A stretch of DNA of 64,000 nucleotides from Galbula dea. Lineage: Eukaryota > Chordata > Aves > Piciformes > Galbulidae. The DNA is taken from contig VWZX01004704.1 in NCBI GenBank assembly GCA_013399015.1, positions 186,001 to 250,000 of the forward strand, in the 5' to 3' direction. The position numbers were made by a program, and so were the translations under genes. Under the pieces are notes generated by a model. The model made no database searches and was not told where the DNA came from. It worked only from the letters and a program-made list of their open reading frames with translations. Shown here in pieces: positions 14,901 through 26,942 of this stretch; within the stretch, counting starts at the first letter, position 1, and each line of letters opens with the position of its first letter.

Positions 14901-17900
14901 GGAGTATTTATTTCCCCTTTTGAGTACAACAGCAGCCATTGCTTTAATTTGTGGATCCTCTGCTAACAAGGAGTACAAACCTCATTTATAAATATACTAT
15001 TAGCTACTTGCAATTCAATTCCAAGAGATATAACCTGGGCTATTCCTTCATTACTGCTTACACTTTATACTTGCATATACTTCTGGCTTGTCATTGGAAA
15101 GAAAAGGGGAATTTTACAAAACATTCAACTTGAAGAAACTTACTGATTAGGCAGCTGTTTGAACTACTAAGGTCATACCTTCACTTGAAAGCCTGATTAA
15201 CCACAGGGAGGTTAAAATACTAATTGAAGCCTTTTCTGCCCTAGAATTTAAGCACACCAGGCTTAGTTTTGTTCCCATCATGCTTCTCGCTGTGCATATT
15301 AACAGTATAGCAATGGTCCTATCTTCTCACCAGCTCATTTAAGCTCATTTCTCTCTGTATATTATTATTCCCTTTGGCTATAATTGGTTCAACTACCTTT
15401 TCTGATTTAACTCACTCAAGTTTGTTATACACAGCTATGGATGACATCATTACTTTGATTTTTTTTTTCCATTTGCCCCCAGGGATGTTATCAGGGCAAC
15501 AAACAGGCTGGGTCCTGAAACCGACAATGCTAACAGAACTCCAATTGCACAGGATGTATCACTACCTCTTAAGCAAACAGAAGAAAGGAGTTGACTTGTT
15601 TCCCAGTCCTAGTGAGATTGCAATGGTGAAAGATCCAGCTTTCAACTCAAATCAGACCACTGATGCTGAAAAGTTCAAAGAGACAGGTTAAGTACTTCAT
15701 ATCATAAATCCCAACAGCGTCTCATGCACCAGGACAAGCATCAAGCTGTCTCATTTTCCCTACAGTCAATTTATATAACCCAAACACCCCATAAACAGCA
15801 AGAATCAAATGGCTCTACACTGCAAGCTTTCAGAACTCATTCCAAGTATTAATTTGTCATCTTTGTTCATACTATGATCCCAAAATTCTGCTTATTGTGT
15901 CTTTTTATTATTGTTGCTTAAAAAAACCCCCCAGACCCTTTATCTACAAAACTATCTGAAGTCCATTCATCTTTGCAGCACAAAGAGAAAAAGAGCAACA
16001 TCCACTGAACTGCTGACAAGCATCTGCAACACTTGCTCATTGACAATTTTAACCATAGTGACTTTGAATTGGAAAGTCAACTCCAAAAATTTGCTTTTGA
16101 GAAAAGAAGCCTTCTCCATCTCTTCTACTCATCTTCTCAATTATGTATCAAAGCTAAATGTGATGATATGCAAGGTACTCATGTGCACTGTCACTGAAGT
16201 TCTCTGAACAGGTATGTTTTGTTTAAGAATACATGATGGTCTGTTAGCCAGCCACATGCAAGGCAAGTAATGCAAAGTAAAGTAAAGCATTCAGCTAATA
16301 ATGCAAAGGGGTTTCAGAAGCAGTACTGGAAGCACCATTATCAAGAACCCATAACATAGCCTTGCAATCACTTCGGCTTTTGGGAATGTTTCTTGCAGTC
16401 TGGGTGAAGTAATATACCGTAACTGTCTTCCAAGAGACTGAGTCTTGCTAGTCACTTATATGTATAAACAGTACAACGAATTAACAGATTAGATGGAACA
16501 GAAACCAAGACACAAGAAGCTACTGTCCCAGTTCAGGCAGCACATTTGCATGCCATTCATCTTATGTTCTCTATAAACAGCCATTCAGCTTTTCATAGCA
16601 TCTGTATTTTGTCTGTGCTGCCTCCTACTAATATCCTATTTAGTCACTGGCAGCTTGCTGGAAAGATCTGAAAGGAGATATTTACTTTTTTCTTATGTAA
16701 AGTTTTAGTAACTACGACACCTTACACAGCAAGTTTAAAGCCTCCAGACGTTTCATTAGATTCACAAATGACCTAAAGCATAAGAAGAGAGAATTAAATT
16801 GTTCTTGCAAAATACTACACAAAAAACCCCTTTTGTTCCCAAACCCAAATTGCTTCCTTCTACCTATTCCTCAGGTATCAGACCACCTCAGTTTAGCATC
16901 ACAATTTCTACACAGGTTTGAAGCCATGGAGGACAACAGCTTCTGCAAACAATCTGTGGCAAACAGAAGCAGGCAGACAAAGCAGGGACAACAGCCCTTT
17001 TCAAGAAAACATTCTTGAAGTCATTAAAAGATTTAGGTGTGGACCAAACCCGGCATTGGGACCTAGCCATTTAGGTCTGATTCCAGCTAAAACTCCTGTG
17101 CCCTTGTAAAACAATTGCTCTCAGTTTCTCTTCGTCCATTAGTTCAGCTTGACTAAGCTAAAAAGCAGTGAAAATTTTCGAACACACAGTCAATTCAGAG
17201 GTACTTACCAGTGACCCAGATTAACACTATTTCTCTATTTGTCTTCCATAGTTAACAACTCTCACCACCACCATACTCTACATCTACTCATAGTCAAACC
17301 AGCTGCAGGCAGTGATCCTCCAGAGCCCCACTCGTAATTCCACAGAATCAAAACAACGTTTTAAGCCAAAGCCCTTAAACAAGGAAGAAACTTTGTCATG
17401 CTATCACTAAGCAGCTGCTCAATTTACCCTATTGAACTTTTGCCAACTTCATCCACAGAAAATGCCTACAAAGGAATATTATCTCTAAAGTCTTAAGGCA
17501 AATTAAAGAATCCATGACTGGGAAACTGTGCAGAAAATGAACAGAAAAGCACTTCCACGCAGGGATCATCCTGTGAGGTTTTTACCCTAGCTGAGGGCTG
17601 ACTTAGATGCGTAGAAAGCCAGTAATGCTTTCATGAGACCTGTAGCTGAGAAATGCTTTCCGAGTACAAGCAGACAGGCCCTTGGCTATCCAGCTGTTAT
17701 ATCCAACACTTCCAAAGAGCACTGTAGTTCATATAGAAATCAGACATGCAGAGGCTCCTTTGAAATGATACAGCTTTCAAAACACCAAACCCATTTATTT
17801 TCTCAGTCGAAAGCCTGGCTGTAAATTCTGGTACTCTTTAGCACCAAATTAGCAGGATGTAGCCTAACACGCATTTTAAGCAACACAATAACAAAAATGG

Positions 17901-18607
17901 CCTTTTATTTTTTTGCCAAATCGGTTCCTGATCTGGTTCACCTTTCAGTTTGATGGGTCTCGCTGGTGTAACAGCAGGAGAACAGTATGGAGTGGAAGTT
18001 GCTTCCACTTTCTTAGCTTGAACAAATAGCACGCTGTAGTCACAGAAAGAGGCAAAAATACCTTAGTTTGAATACTGCAAACAGAAATCAGTTACACATT
18101 CCTGGCTTTCCACATCATTAAGCAAAACAGATACTGGAAGAAACCCAAAACAAGCAATGCCTAAGAAGACCACAGACTGCTGGTAATTCATCAGCTAGAT
18201 AGAGCTCAGTCACTTTTAAGACAATGGCAAGATCCAAACCTTTTGCACAACTTTTCATATAGCTTGAAGCTTGGTTAATATCTGTTTCCTAGAGCAGCAG
18301 TGGGGACAACTCTTGGCTGGAACTGATACCTCACACGAACCACTTGGAAGCATTCAATGCTAGCATGGATACAGGCTGCTTTGCCTGGCTGTGCTTGCCT
18401 TGGTGATGACTTCTCTATTGAGCAACCACCACAAGCAATGGCTGGTACTTAACTACGTTCTCACATAATGTAACCAAACTAAATGAAACCTGCTGTAACA
18501 GAAAAATTCTTAGGTCATTTCTCCAGCAAGCTTTTTCACTGTAGGACTTAACCATCAGGTTAGTCTGTCAGATGGCCCGTGTTCAAAAGCAAATGCAGTT
18601 CTTCAGT

Positions 18608-18626
18608 ATACACCACCACCTCGTGG
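18608..18626 (-). promoter_or_regulatory. CTCF-like motif, reverse
   Basis: The minus strand reads tggccacgaggtggtggt, close to the CTCF consensus tggccaccagggggcgct (about 14 of 18 positions). Binding is inferred only. Confidence 0.4.
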
Positions 18627-19514
18627 CCAGATGCCTGAAATTCCAATCACTGAATATACTCTGCAGTTTAAGAGCCTCCGAACCGAATGCCACTCACACA
18701 TCCTCAGCACACTAGATTGTCATCCTGTGTGAGCTGCTCACAACGTTTTAATCACTTGCGAAGAGAGAAAAGTATGTGCAAAGTGCTGTACCATTTCAGT
18801 TTCAAGGCAGCTTACACGTCACAACTGCATGCTATAACTGAAGGAACCTGCCACCTACTAGGCAAACGAGACATAAGAATTTGTGGGTTTGACTTTGAAT
18901 GCATCAAGAGTAGTACAGATTTCCCCTTTCTTACTTCCACATTGAAAAAGGAAAACTAAGACAATAAAGATGAACATGCCAAATTCCTTCTCCTGGTGCA
19001 TTAACCCTGCTGATCTTGAAAACTGCCTCTAGCTCCCCAAGTAAAAATGGATTTCAAAAACATTCCCGTACTTACTGAGGCACAAATACCAATTATACAA
19101 CAGAAGACAAACAACAGCATTGCCCCTGCAGTGACCAGCACACAAGGCTGTAAAATACATAGAGCAAAAACTCTGAAAACAACCTAAAAAATGGGGCAAG
19201 TAACAAAAGACAGACAATAGGGAAGAGAAAGAAGGAAGCTAGAAGAGCTAGACACAGAACAAAAATCAATACAAGACAATACTGTCTTCAGTAAGGCTAC
19301 CATGACTTACCTCTAGCTAAAAATTCTTTGTGCTGTTATTAGGCTGATCTGCCAAGTAGGATAGAAGCTGATTCATTGCTCCAGAAATTCCAAATCTACA
19401 CATACTAACAGATAACTTATGAATGTGTCCACTGAATGAGTTATCTGCCAAAGTGACAAGAGAGGCTCTGTTGGACTCCCTCCCTTCCACATGCTTATTA
19501 CTAGAAAGACTCAC

Positions 19515-19641
19515 CAACAGTTGTACCATCTTCACCCATAATGCATTTCATAGAGGTGATAATTTGCTCCACAACAGGAGGTGACAGTGATGTTGCATAC
19601 ACAGCACTGTGAGAGTATGTCCTGAGGTAATCGATCAGTTC
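19515..19641 (-). CDS. SPTLC2: SPTLC2 exon 9, residues 391-432 plus one base
   Basis: Acceptor gttttcctag and donor GTGAGT bound 127 bases ending one base into the next codon (G, expected glycine). The translation [20 protein letters not shown] followed by PPVVEQIITSMKCIMGEDGT and TV matches human [20 protein letters not shown]. It is the last SPTLC2 exon I can find. The next expected segment (human GKECVQQLAENTRYF) was searched for by eye in both strands of 1-19514 and not seen. Confidence 0.96.
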
Positions 19642-20416
19642 CTAGGAAAACAGAAGAGGCATCAGACAGTGCCTTCACAGCACTCAAAGGAATGCTTTAC
19701 TGTCACGTTTTAATCACATAACGAAACAGGCCACCACAACAAACCTCTTTCAGAATGTCCTATAATAGAAGAGGTATCTCAAGAATTGATTTTACAATAT
19801 AAATAAAGCAGCAGATTTAACCTAAAGAGTGCAAAAACCTCAGCCTACCCCTTCCAGCATTACCAGCTAAACACACCTGCTACATTTGTTGAGGGCAAAA
19901 GCAGGTCATATAGGAGCAAATGACTCCCACATCATAGATCTAGGCTGCTTGCTGTTAACTGTAACAAAACTACTGTAAAACACCCAGACCACTCCAGCAA
20001 AATATTATAAAGATTAGTATGAATGCCAGGACAGATTATGTCTTCTGCCTGCAGATAGCACAAGCTGGAAACATATAGGAATATGCAGTGTTCAATTTTA
20101 TGCTGCTGTCTCCTTGGAATGAAGAGTTAAATGAAAGGAAGTTGTCAAGAGACTTTGAAATAAACCAGTTAAGATGATTTAAGGCCTTTCACCTCTGAAG
20201 CAATCCCTCAAACAGCAGCTAAAATACAGTTGAGAAGGACTCTTGGCTGCTTCACCTTATGTCAAGGGAATTAATCCCACTATCTCACTACCTCTGGAAA
20301 AAAGATTAATATGGTACTTTGTTCTGGGCAAGATGTCAGAGTAATATTCCCAAAGGGGAACACCTGCAAGTCCCATCTCCATTCGGATGGATCAAGTACT
20401 TGTTACTATTATTATC

Positions 20417-20456
20417 TAAAAAAAAAAAAAAACACAACCCCAAAAAACCCCCCAAA
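20417..20456 (+). repeat. A/C-rich low-complexity tract
   Basis: A run of 15 A is followed by cacaaccccaaaaaacccccc. It reads as G/T-rich in the SPTLC2 pre-mRNA. Confidence 0.9.
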
Positions 20457-20644
20457 ATTACTGTCCTGGTAAGAAAGTGGTAGAATTTCACTCTCAAATA
20501 AAGCTTAGAAGCCTGATCTGTGAGACACATTTGAGGATAAGCAAAAGGGGACACGTGCACTTGTCTACACCATCCCTGCCAAGAGGAAGAGTTGGCAAGG
20601 TCAACACTTTCTAGCAGAACTTTCCAGTAGAAGAGAGTCAGTAG

Positions 20645-20766
20645 CAGAAAAAAACCCCCCACCAAACCAAAACACAAACCAAAAAAACCCAGCCAAAAAA
20701 ACCCAAACACCACAAAAAAAACCACACAGAAAAACTTCCCAAAACACCACCCACCCAAAAAGGGAA
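20645..20766 (+). repeat. A/C-rich low-complexity tract, longest
   Basis: About 120 bases are almost entirely A and C (for example caaaccaaaacacaaacc). The minus strand is T/G-rich with scattered GG to GGGGGG runs. Confidence 0.9.
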
Positions 20767-21204
20767 GAAGCGTCTTTTTAGAAAGCAATGTGTGCAAGCC
20801 CAGAGGGAATCAATTCTACTAGACTAACCTAAGAAGGGGATTTTCCTCCAAACAGGCTGAAAAACTTCTGCTTTTGGTATTTTTCCTGCCAGTCTCATTA
20901 AAAGTAACATTAAGAAGTCCCTACTTCTGGGCTCCTAGCAGTTCCTAAAAAGATATTACACCACTAGTGTGCATTCTGCAAACTGGGATCATCATTGACC
21001 GTGTGAGAACTACATAGTTACAAGGTATTTTACTAGACTAGACTCGACTCTTCTACACTGCAGACTTACACTAGACTAGACAGTATGTAAAATTAGGGAA
21101 CAAATGGACAATCAGTGTATTTGAGAAATAGATCAACTTCAAAATGTTTAGTGAAGGACTCCCATCACCAGCCTGAAACAGCTATGAGATTCCTAGCTTT
21201 TTAC

Positions 21205-21424
21205 CTTCTTGCCCCCAATGTATCCTCCAGCAGCTCCAAAGCTTTTGGTGAATGTTCCCATCATAACATCCACATCTTCAGGACTGAGTCCAAAATACTC
21301 CACTACACCCCGGCCACTGGGACCCAGGGCACCTATACTATGAGCCTCATCAAGGTACAGATAGGATTTGTACTTCTTCTTAAGGGCAATCACTTCAGGC
21401 AAACGGACTATGGATCCCTCCATA
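21205..21424 (-). CDS. SPTLC2: SPTLC2 exon 8, residues 317-390, PLP-lysine exon
   Basis: Acceptor tttctcaacag and donor GTAAAA bound 220 bases ending in phase 0. The exon contains SMEGSIVRLPEVIALKKKYK, then YLYLDEAHSIGALGPSGRGV and VDVMMGTFTKSFGAAGGYIG. Aspartate 342 and histidine 345 of DEAH are the family's PLP-contacting residues. Lysine 377 of TFTKSFG is the Schiff-base lysine, equivalent to human K379. Valine 357 and glycine 380 correspond to human V359 and G382, positions known to be mutated in hereditary sensory neuropathy type 1C; both are wild type here. Human has GASGG after the lysine where this protein has GAAGG. Confidence 0.98.
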
Positions 21425-22232
21425 CTGTTGAGAAACAGAAATTCAGTGTAAGTTGATTTAATGGTTGGGGCCTTTTTCTTTTCTTCACTCTTTCGGTAAT
21501 TATGAATACAAAATTTGCTAGACACATCATCTAAGGTGAAAAGTAACTCCTCCTTGCACTTGGGGCCCGGATGTTACTTTCTACCTGTTTAACATCTCTG
21601 GGATGCTGACATACAGACTGAGTAGTAGGAGCAACAGTGAGTTAAAGCAAAGGGATGTGTTCAGTGACAATTTTATACATTTTGTTAAGTTTTATTTCCA
21701 CTCTGATGTCAGTATTCTGATCTGACATCTACTTACCTGTTGTTTTTAAGTTTGAGAACTGGCTAGGCTCTCATTAGTAGCACTCTAAAATGCCCCATTT
21801 TGTGATGAAAGTAACTATGATTTAAATGCCTAAAACAGCTAAGCCTACTACATGCTCCTACTCATACTCAGCAAAAACATTTAATTTGCAGATTTCTAGT
21901 CACACTAGCATCATCTAATGAGCACAGAAAGAATGGAATGGACAAGCCACTTAAGACCTCAGCTCTTATGGAAATAAAAAAATTTAGGTTAATTAATTTC
22001 TACAATCTAATTAGGATATGGGAAGCATTGTGATAACATCAGGTGCAGCTACACTACTAGCAATATAAAGTCCAAGATGTGAGACATACATAGCTCAATT
22101 TAATTCACAGATGAGATTAATGAAATAACTATGAAGTGACAGCATTCATTGTTTGATTTGCCAAAGGAACTCAAATACTAGGCAGCTAGATCTCATGTGG
22201 AGGGTCTTAGGAACATAAAGAATAGTTTGTAC
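21425..22232 (-). other. SPTLC2 intron 7
   Basis: 808 bases of A/T-rich unique sequence; no repeat or exon recognised. Confidence 0.9.
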
Positions 22233-22338
22233 CTGTATATTCCTTCCACCAAGATAAGAATTTTTTTCCAGGGCCTCCGTGTACGAGGTTGCCCATACAC
22301 AATAGCATCTTTGAGCAGCTTCTCCAGGCTTTGCATAT
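22233..22338 (-). CDS. SPTLC2: SPTLC2 exon 7, residues 282-317 (both ends split)
   Basis: Acceptor tctggtgcag and donor GTACAA bound this exon. It reads NMQSLEKLLKDAIVYGQPRT followed by [15 protein letters not shown] and the first two bases of the next serine codon. [20 protein letters not shown] is a core strand and loop of the catalytic domain, practically unchanged from human SPTLC2. The phases agree with exons 6 and 8. Confidence 0.97.
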
Positions 22339-22609
22339 CTGCACCAGAAATTACTGTTAAATGGTACCAAAACAGCTACTAGCTTGAGTTTTGACATGAC
22401 TAAAGACAGCAATACTCCAGAAAACCACAAATGGCTCCAGTGTGGAGCACAGACCATACATCAGTCAGGAAGCATGGGCTTCATCTAGCTGCAGGCCCAC
22501 AGATGAGATTAAAGGGAATGGGTGACTTTATGAACTCCAAGGAAGAATTTTGTCATCCTAAGCTAAAAGCATGAGTTAGAGCATTAGGCACAAACAGCAA
22601 ACAAGGAAG

Positions 22610-22643
<34 letters not shown>

Positions 22644-24904
22644 AAGGTGTATTGTTGTGAGGTTGTGAGAAAAAGAGAAAGCAATTTGTCCTTGTGGATA
22701 GAAATAATTCAAAAAAGAACAAGCAAGCTCAAGGACAATCAACTGAAGATAAGCAGAAGATAGACCAAAGTACAGAACAACAAGAGGAGCAAGTGTACTT
22801 TCAGATCACTTTGTATAAAATTGAAGGAACAGAAGATGTGGAACAGGAAGCTACTAAACAGAAAACAGAAAAGAACAAAAAAGAATCACCAGTGCACAAA
22901 GAGGACAGTGCTCAGCATATCAGAAACTAGACAGATGAAGTTAAGAGCAGTGTATTCTGAAACCATACTAGCTTTGGCTACACTTGACATGATTAAAGGA
23001 GACCTGACTAATGTGAGCAAATAAATATACATGAATGAAATCAGTCCTGAAAAAAAACAACTAAGGAAAGGAGTGGAAATGGGAGTAAACAAACCATAAA
23101 AGCTGAAGTGCTGAGTAAGACACAGATATAAACACCAAGGCATGAGAAAGATCACAATAATGAAAAGAGGATTGGTAAACTAAATCAGTTGCGGCAGCAA
23201 GAGGAACTTGTGAACTAGATTAGAAATAGGTCAGTGAAACTGTTAAAAGACAGCTAATGTTCAGAAAAAGACAAAGATGAAGTCAACAGTGGAATCCCTG
23301 CCTCCACCAAATCTCTCAAGGAAGAAAGGACAAGTTTAGCATAGTTAGGGAGAACAATGGAATATAAACTTCTGCTCTGATCTCTAAAGAAAGAGGGAAA
23401 GACTAGGAACTAGGTCTAAATGAAAACTACAAAGTGCAGAATGTGGTAGAAAAAAATGAAACCATTAAGCAAGGATTTTAATGGGGAGTTTGCATTTTTT
23501 TCTCTAACTTCTAAAAAGCAGACTATGAATGAAACCATAAAGTTAACTAAGGCAGCATAGAGCATAACAACAGTAGGACTGAGAACACATACACAACTAT
23601 GCATTGAACATCATATTGACAAGCCAAGATCATTGTTTGCATTTTGCCTTCTAATTTGCCACTCCATTCTTTCACAGTTCTCCACCATCTATAAGGCTTC
23701 TAGAACACCCCCAACCTACAATTGCTAGTTTGAACACCATTGACAAAGATCATCTACTCTTCACCACACCACAGCTTCCAAGTCCTCCTCCTCCTCCTAC
23801 CAAGACCTATGTTTGTCACCAGTGTTCTTTGAAATTCAGGAACTGGATGTAATGTTCAGAAGTATGTCCATAGAAACGCAGCAGCTGAATGCAAAGCTTC
23901 TGTGATCTTGCCCAGTAAACAAGATTTATGAAGAATCAAAGAAAGACAAAAAAATCCCCAAACACTGAATGCTAAAGTAAGCTCTCTGCTTCTGTAAAGA
24001 AAATTATTCTTATGATAAAGGAACAGTAACAAAAGAAACAATAAGCACAGCAGAGGATCCACTATCAAGTAGGACAAAGAAAGGAAAATAATTGCAGCCA
24101 CCCAAGCTTTGCTGTCATTACCACACACTTCAAAGAGAGTAAGAGTCATTATGATCTAAGAGATCGATATTGTAGAGTATTAGGAACTGCTGAGAAGGTA
24201 ATCAAGGACAACCAGGTACCTCTTTCACTGAGAATAAGAGAAAGAAACCCTAAGTATTTTTAGTCTGAAAGTTACTCTAAATATCCCCTTGGAAGAAGCT
24301 GAAACTAGCAAAGTGAAAATTCTGTGTATTTTGGAAACAAATACTTAAAGGAAGTAACTCAGTGAAATTAATCTATGTTTCACATCCCAAAATTTCCTTT
24401 CATATATTGTACCAATGCATGGCTGTCTAGTTTAGTTAGAACACCTGCATTCATAAGCTTTTGCTACTGTAGGATCACGTAGGCATCTGATCCTAAAATT
24501 AAATTTTATTATCCCCCAAATGGTAACCTAGTAATGGAATCTTGTAGTATCTATGTGACATGGACTGTTCAGATAGTCTAACCATGCTGAGCTATCCAAG
24601 TAACAATAAGCCATGCTGAAAAACTAGTTCCTCTAGACTTGGCAAAGGGCAGCCAGTTGCTCTTCATATGCAGATGCAAGCCAGAGCAGTTTCAGGATTA
24701 AAATGTTATTTGAGACTGAACATATAAAAAAATTACACAATTCAGGATGATTAAATTCTCAGTAGCAGCAGTCTTCTGACCTTTCAGGCAACCAGCAATT
24801 GATTTCCTTGCATGAAATTGGATTTCCAAGTATTAGAAGACAGAAGAGATTGTATCTGATCTACAGCATCCGCAGGAAGGCAGAGTCCACCATCTGATAC
24901 TTAC
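22339..24904 (-). other. SPTLC2 intron 6
   Basis: It is 2566 bases long and contains a run of 32 A (22610-22641), followed on the plus strand by about 900 bases that are unusually purine- and A-rich. Open frames in that part are rich in Lys, Glu and Gln because of base composition. No exon recognised. Confidence 0.88.
22610..22641 (+). repeat. Poly-A run of 32
   Basis: There are 32 consecutive A on the plus strand, poly-U in SPTLC2 pre-mRNA, 271 bases upstream of the exon 7 acceptor. The purine-rich flank on its right and the lack of a recognisable element on its left make a retroposon tail unproven. Confidence 0.9.
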
Positions 24905-24998
24905 TGTTGTGCTTAAAGATTCGAATAGTTGCTCCTGACAGTCTTGCTCCAAGCACTAGCGATGCATGATTCAGTTCATCACTCAAAATCAGACAGCC
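24905..24998 (-). CDS. SPTLC2: SPTLC2 exon 6, residues 251-282 (last codon split)
   Basis: Acceptor tctaattcag and donor GTAAGT bound 94 bases that end one base into codon 282. The translation GCLILSDELNHASLVLGARL followed by SGATIRIFKHN is identical to human over the stretch I could compare. The DELNHAS motif holds the histidine that, in alpha-oxoamine synthases, stacks on the PLP ring. A run of 25 A (poly-U in the pre-mRNA) lies 100 bases upstream of the acceptor. Confidence 0.97.
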
Positions 24999-25098
24999 CT
25001 GAATTAGAAGGGGAAACAGGAAGATATTGAAAAGGTTATGTTTCACAGCCAAGCATACAATACCCTTCAGCTCTGACCTACTTGGAGATCATTTAAGG

Positions 25099-25123
25099 AA
25101 AAAAAAAAAAAAAAAAAAAAAAA
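25099..25123 (+). repeat. Poly-A run of 25
   Basis: There are 25 consecutive A, poly-U in SPTLC2 pre-mRNA, 100 bases upstream of the exon 6 acceptor. Confidence 0.9.
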
Positions 25124-26883
25124 GTATTTCCAAGATAAATGCAGCTAGTCCAGGCAAGACTTGCTAAGAAACAATTTGCAGCCATAGTGTGGCAAGTAAA
25201 AATAAACAACTACTGTTAACTGAAAGAATCAGTTAAGTTTCACTTTTCCCAGAAGCACTGCAGCTGAATCTGCCCGAGTATCTCATGTTGATGATTAGTA
25301 CACATCCTCCTATGCAGCCAAGTAAGACAGAGAGCAGAGCATCTTCCCACAGTCCACTCAGCAAGTCTACAGTGGTGCTAGGAAACATGCCACTGAAGTC
25401 CTAGATTAAAGACCTTTTCAAAAGTTGAGTTATTTCTTACATTAGTAGGTAATAACTGACGAAACCCATGTGTGCTCAGAGGTACCAGAGAAACTAATTG
25501 TCTTTAATGAACAGAACTATTAAGTACTTTGTAGATGGAGTTAACACACAAGGGACAGGAAGTGGAAACCAAAACTTTAGAGAGAAATTGAGAAGTTTTC
25601 TGTAATAAAACATTACATTGAATTTGTTTGCTTTTTGAAAAAAGGGAAGACATATCCTTGGACAAATATCAAAACAAGATACATCTCTTTTGAGAGAAGC
25701 AATTATTACAGGTCAGTAGTTGATCTGATGAACGGTTACAGTGTTATCACTAAGGACTAAAGGATTTTGGAGAACTAATTTCTAAGAAAGCAGTAATATT
25801 TCTAAATAACCTTGGCCCACTATGTAAATCTGCTGCAACTCTAGAAGAAACTTTAGGTTAGAAATCTAGAACGCATGTCAAGATGCTGAAGATTTTACAC
25901 TAAACACATGCTCAATCTCTGTTTCTCTAGGAGGGAAACATCAAGAGCATTTCTGCTCTCAAATGAGAGTTACTAGAAGGAACTGTGAAAAGCACTGCCT
26001 ACAATTACACATGGAGGTGTCACAGACAATAGGAGTATTTTCTCCACAATAAAGGAAATTTTGTATTAGAACTGTGATGTACCTAGAAATATTCTACATC
26101 ATGGGAAAGCTCAAGACTGTTTTTACTCAGAAATTGCACTGAATTTCAAGCATTCTCACTGCTGTTACAAGGATCCGCACTGTGTATTTCAGACTTTAGC
26201 ATAAGCATGGAAATCTCCAACTAGCATTTGATCTTTGGAACCACCATACTAGACAAGGAGTATGTATTCTACATCAGAGGGTACTGCTGCTAAACACTAC
26301 TCTATCCAAAACTGAATAATCCAGTATTAATATCCTCCTTAAATGGTAGGAAGTAGGAAAAGTGATAGATTAAAAAACAGATGACCAGGATGGATGGAGC
26401 TTCTCCATAAAAACAAGTACAAGCTTTTGGTAGAGAAAGAATATTTAACAGAATTGATGAGCAGCCCCTTTTCATTCTCCTGCATTGGAAGAGGACATTC
26501 AATCAGACAAAATAAATTAATTTCAAACAAAAGAAGAAGCAGAGTCTACTATTACCTACCCCGAGAGAGAGGGCAAAAGGAAGCCACTGGTACAGTACAG
26601 CAATCACCGATGCTGCTACTGTGATAAGACTTCAGATGCATTTATCAGCAACTTACATTTGAAAGAATATTCAGAAGAAGACTAACACTAATTGGAGATC
26701 ACACTACTGGTATCAAGAAAGACATATGCCAGTGAAGATCAAATTTACCAGTATATCCTGCAAGGCAGACACAGAAACTGAAGTGAATGCCACATTATAC
26801 CACAAAGTGCTGCACACATGAATTTTGTAACTCGGTCCTAAGCACTTCACTTCACAAACTAACATGGAAATTACTGTTTTCTT

Positions 26884-26942
26884 GCAACAACCACCCCTCC
26901 GCCCCCCCAAAAAAAACCACAAACAAGAAAACCCCCCAAAAA
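26884..26942 (+). repeat. A/C-rich low-complexity tract
   Basis: The tract has caaccacccctccgcccccc, then runs of A with CC. Confidence 0.85.

Larger units (their letters stand above)
1..19514 (-). other. SPTLC2 intron 9 (partial): no exon recognised
   Basis: The stretch is A/T-rich and unique-looking. It holds one CR1 fragment (8701-8950), A/C-rich tracts near 5280-5370 and 10370-10402, a TG-rich stretch at 5401-5460, a C/T homopolymer junction at 13057-13080, a perfect-arm hairpin at 7686-7755 and two CTCF-like motifs. Weak open frames at 8116-8331 (plus, lysine-rich) and 12367-12630 (minus) have no recognisable family or convincing splice sites. The missing SPTLC2 exons 10-12 were not found here. 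Confidence 0.75.
19642..21204 (-). other. SPTLC2 intron 8
   Basis: It is 1563 bases long and contains two A/C-rich low-complexity tracts (20417-20456 and 20645-20766). These create a long spurious Phe/Gly/Trp-rich open frame on the minus strand. A short run of actagactaga-like repeats lies at 21030-21085. Nothing else was recognised. Confidence 0.9.

Noticed and set aside
15374..15691. Plus-strand frame of 105 residues
   Set aside because: No family resemblance and no donor or acceptor support; it fits a chance open frame in an intron.
20336..20797. Minus-strand open frame of 153 residues rich in Phe, Gly and Trp
   Set aside because: It is a translation of the A/C-rich low-complexity tracts in intron 8. 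It has no domain and no splice role.
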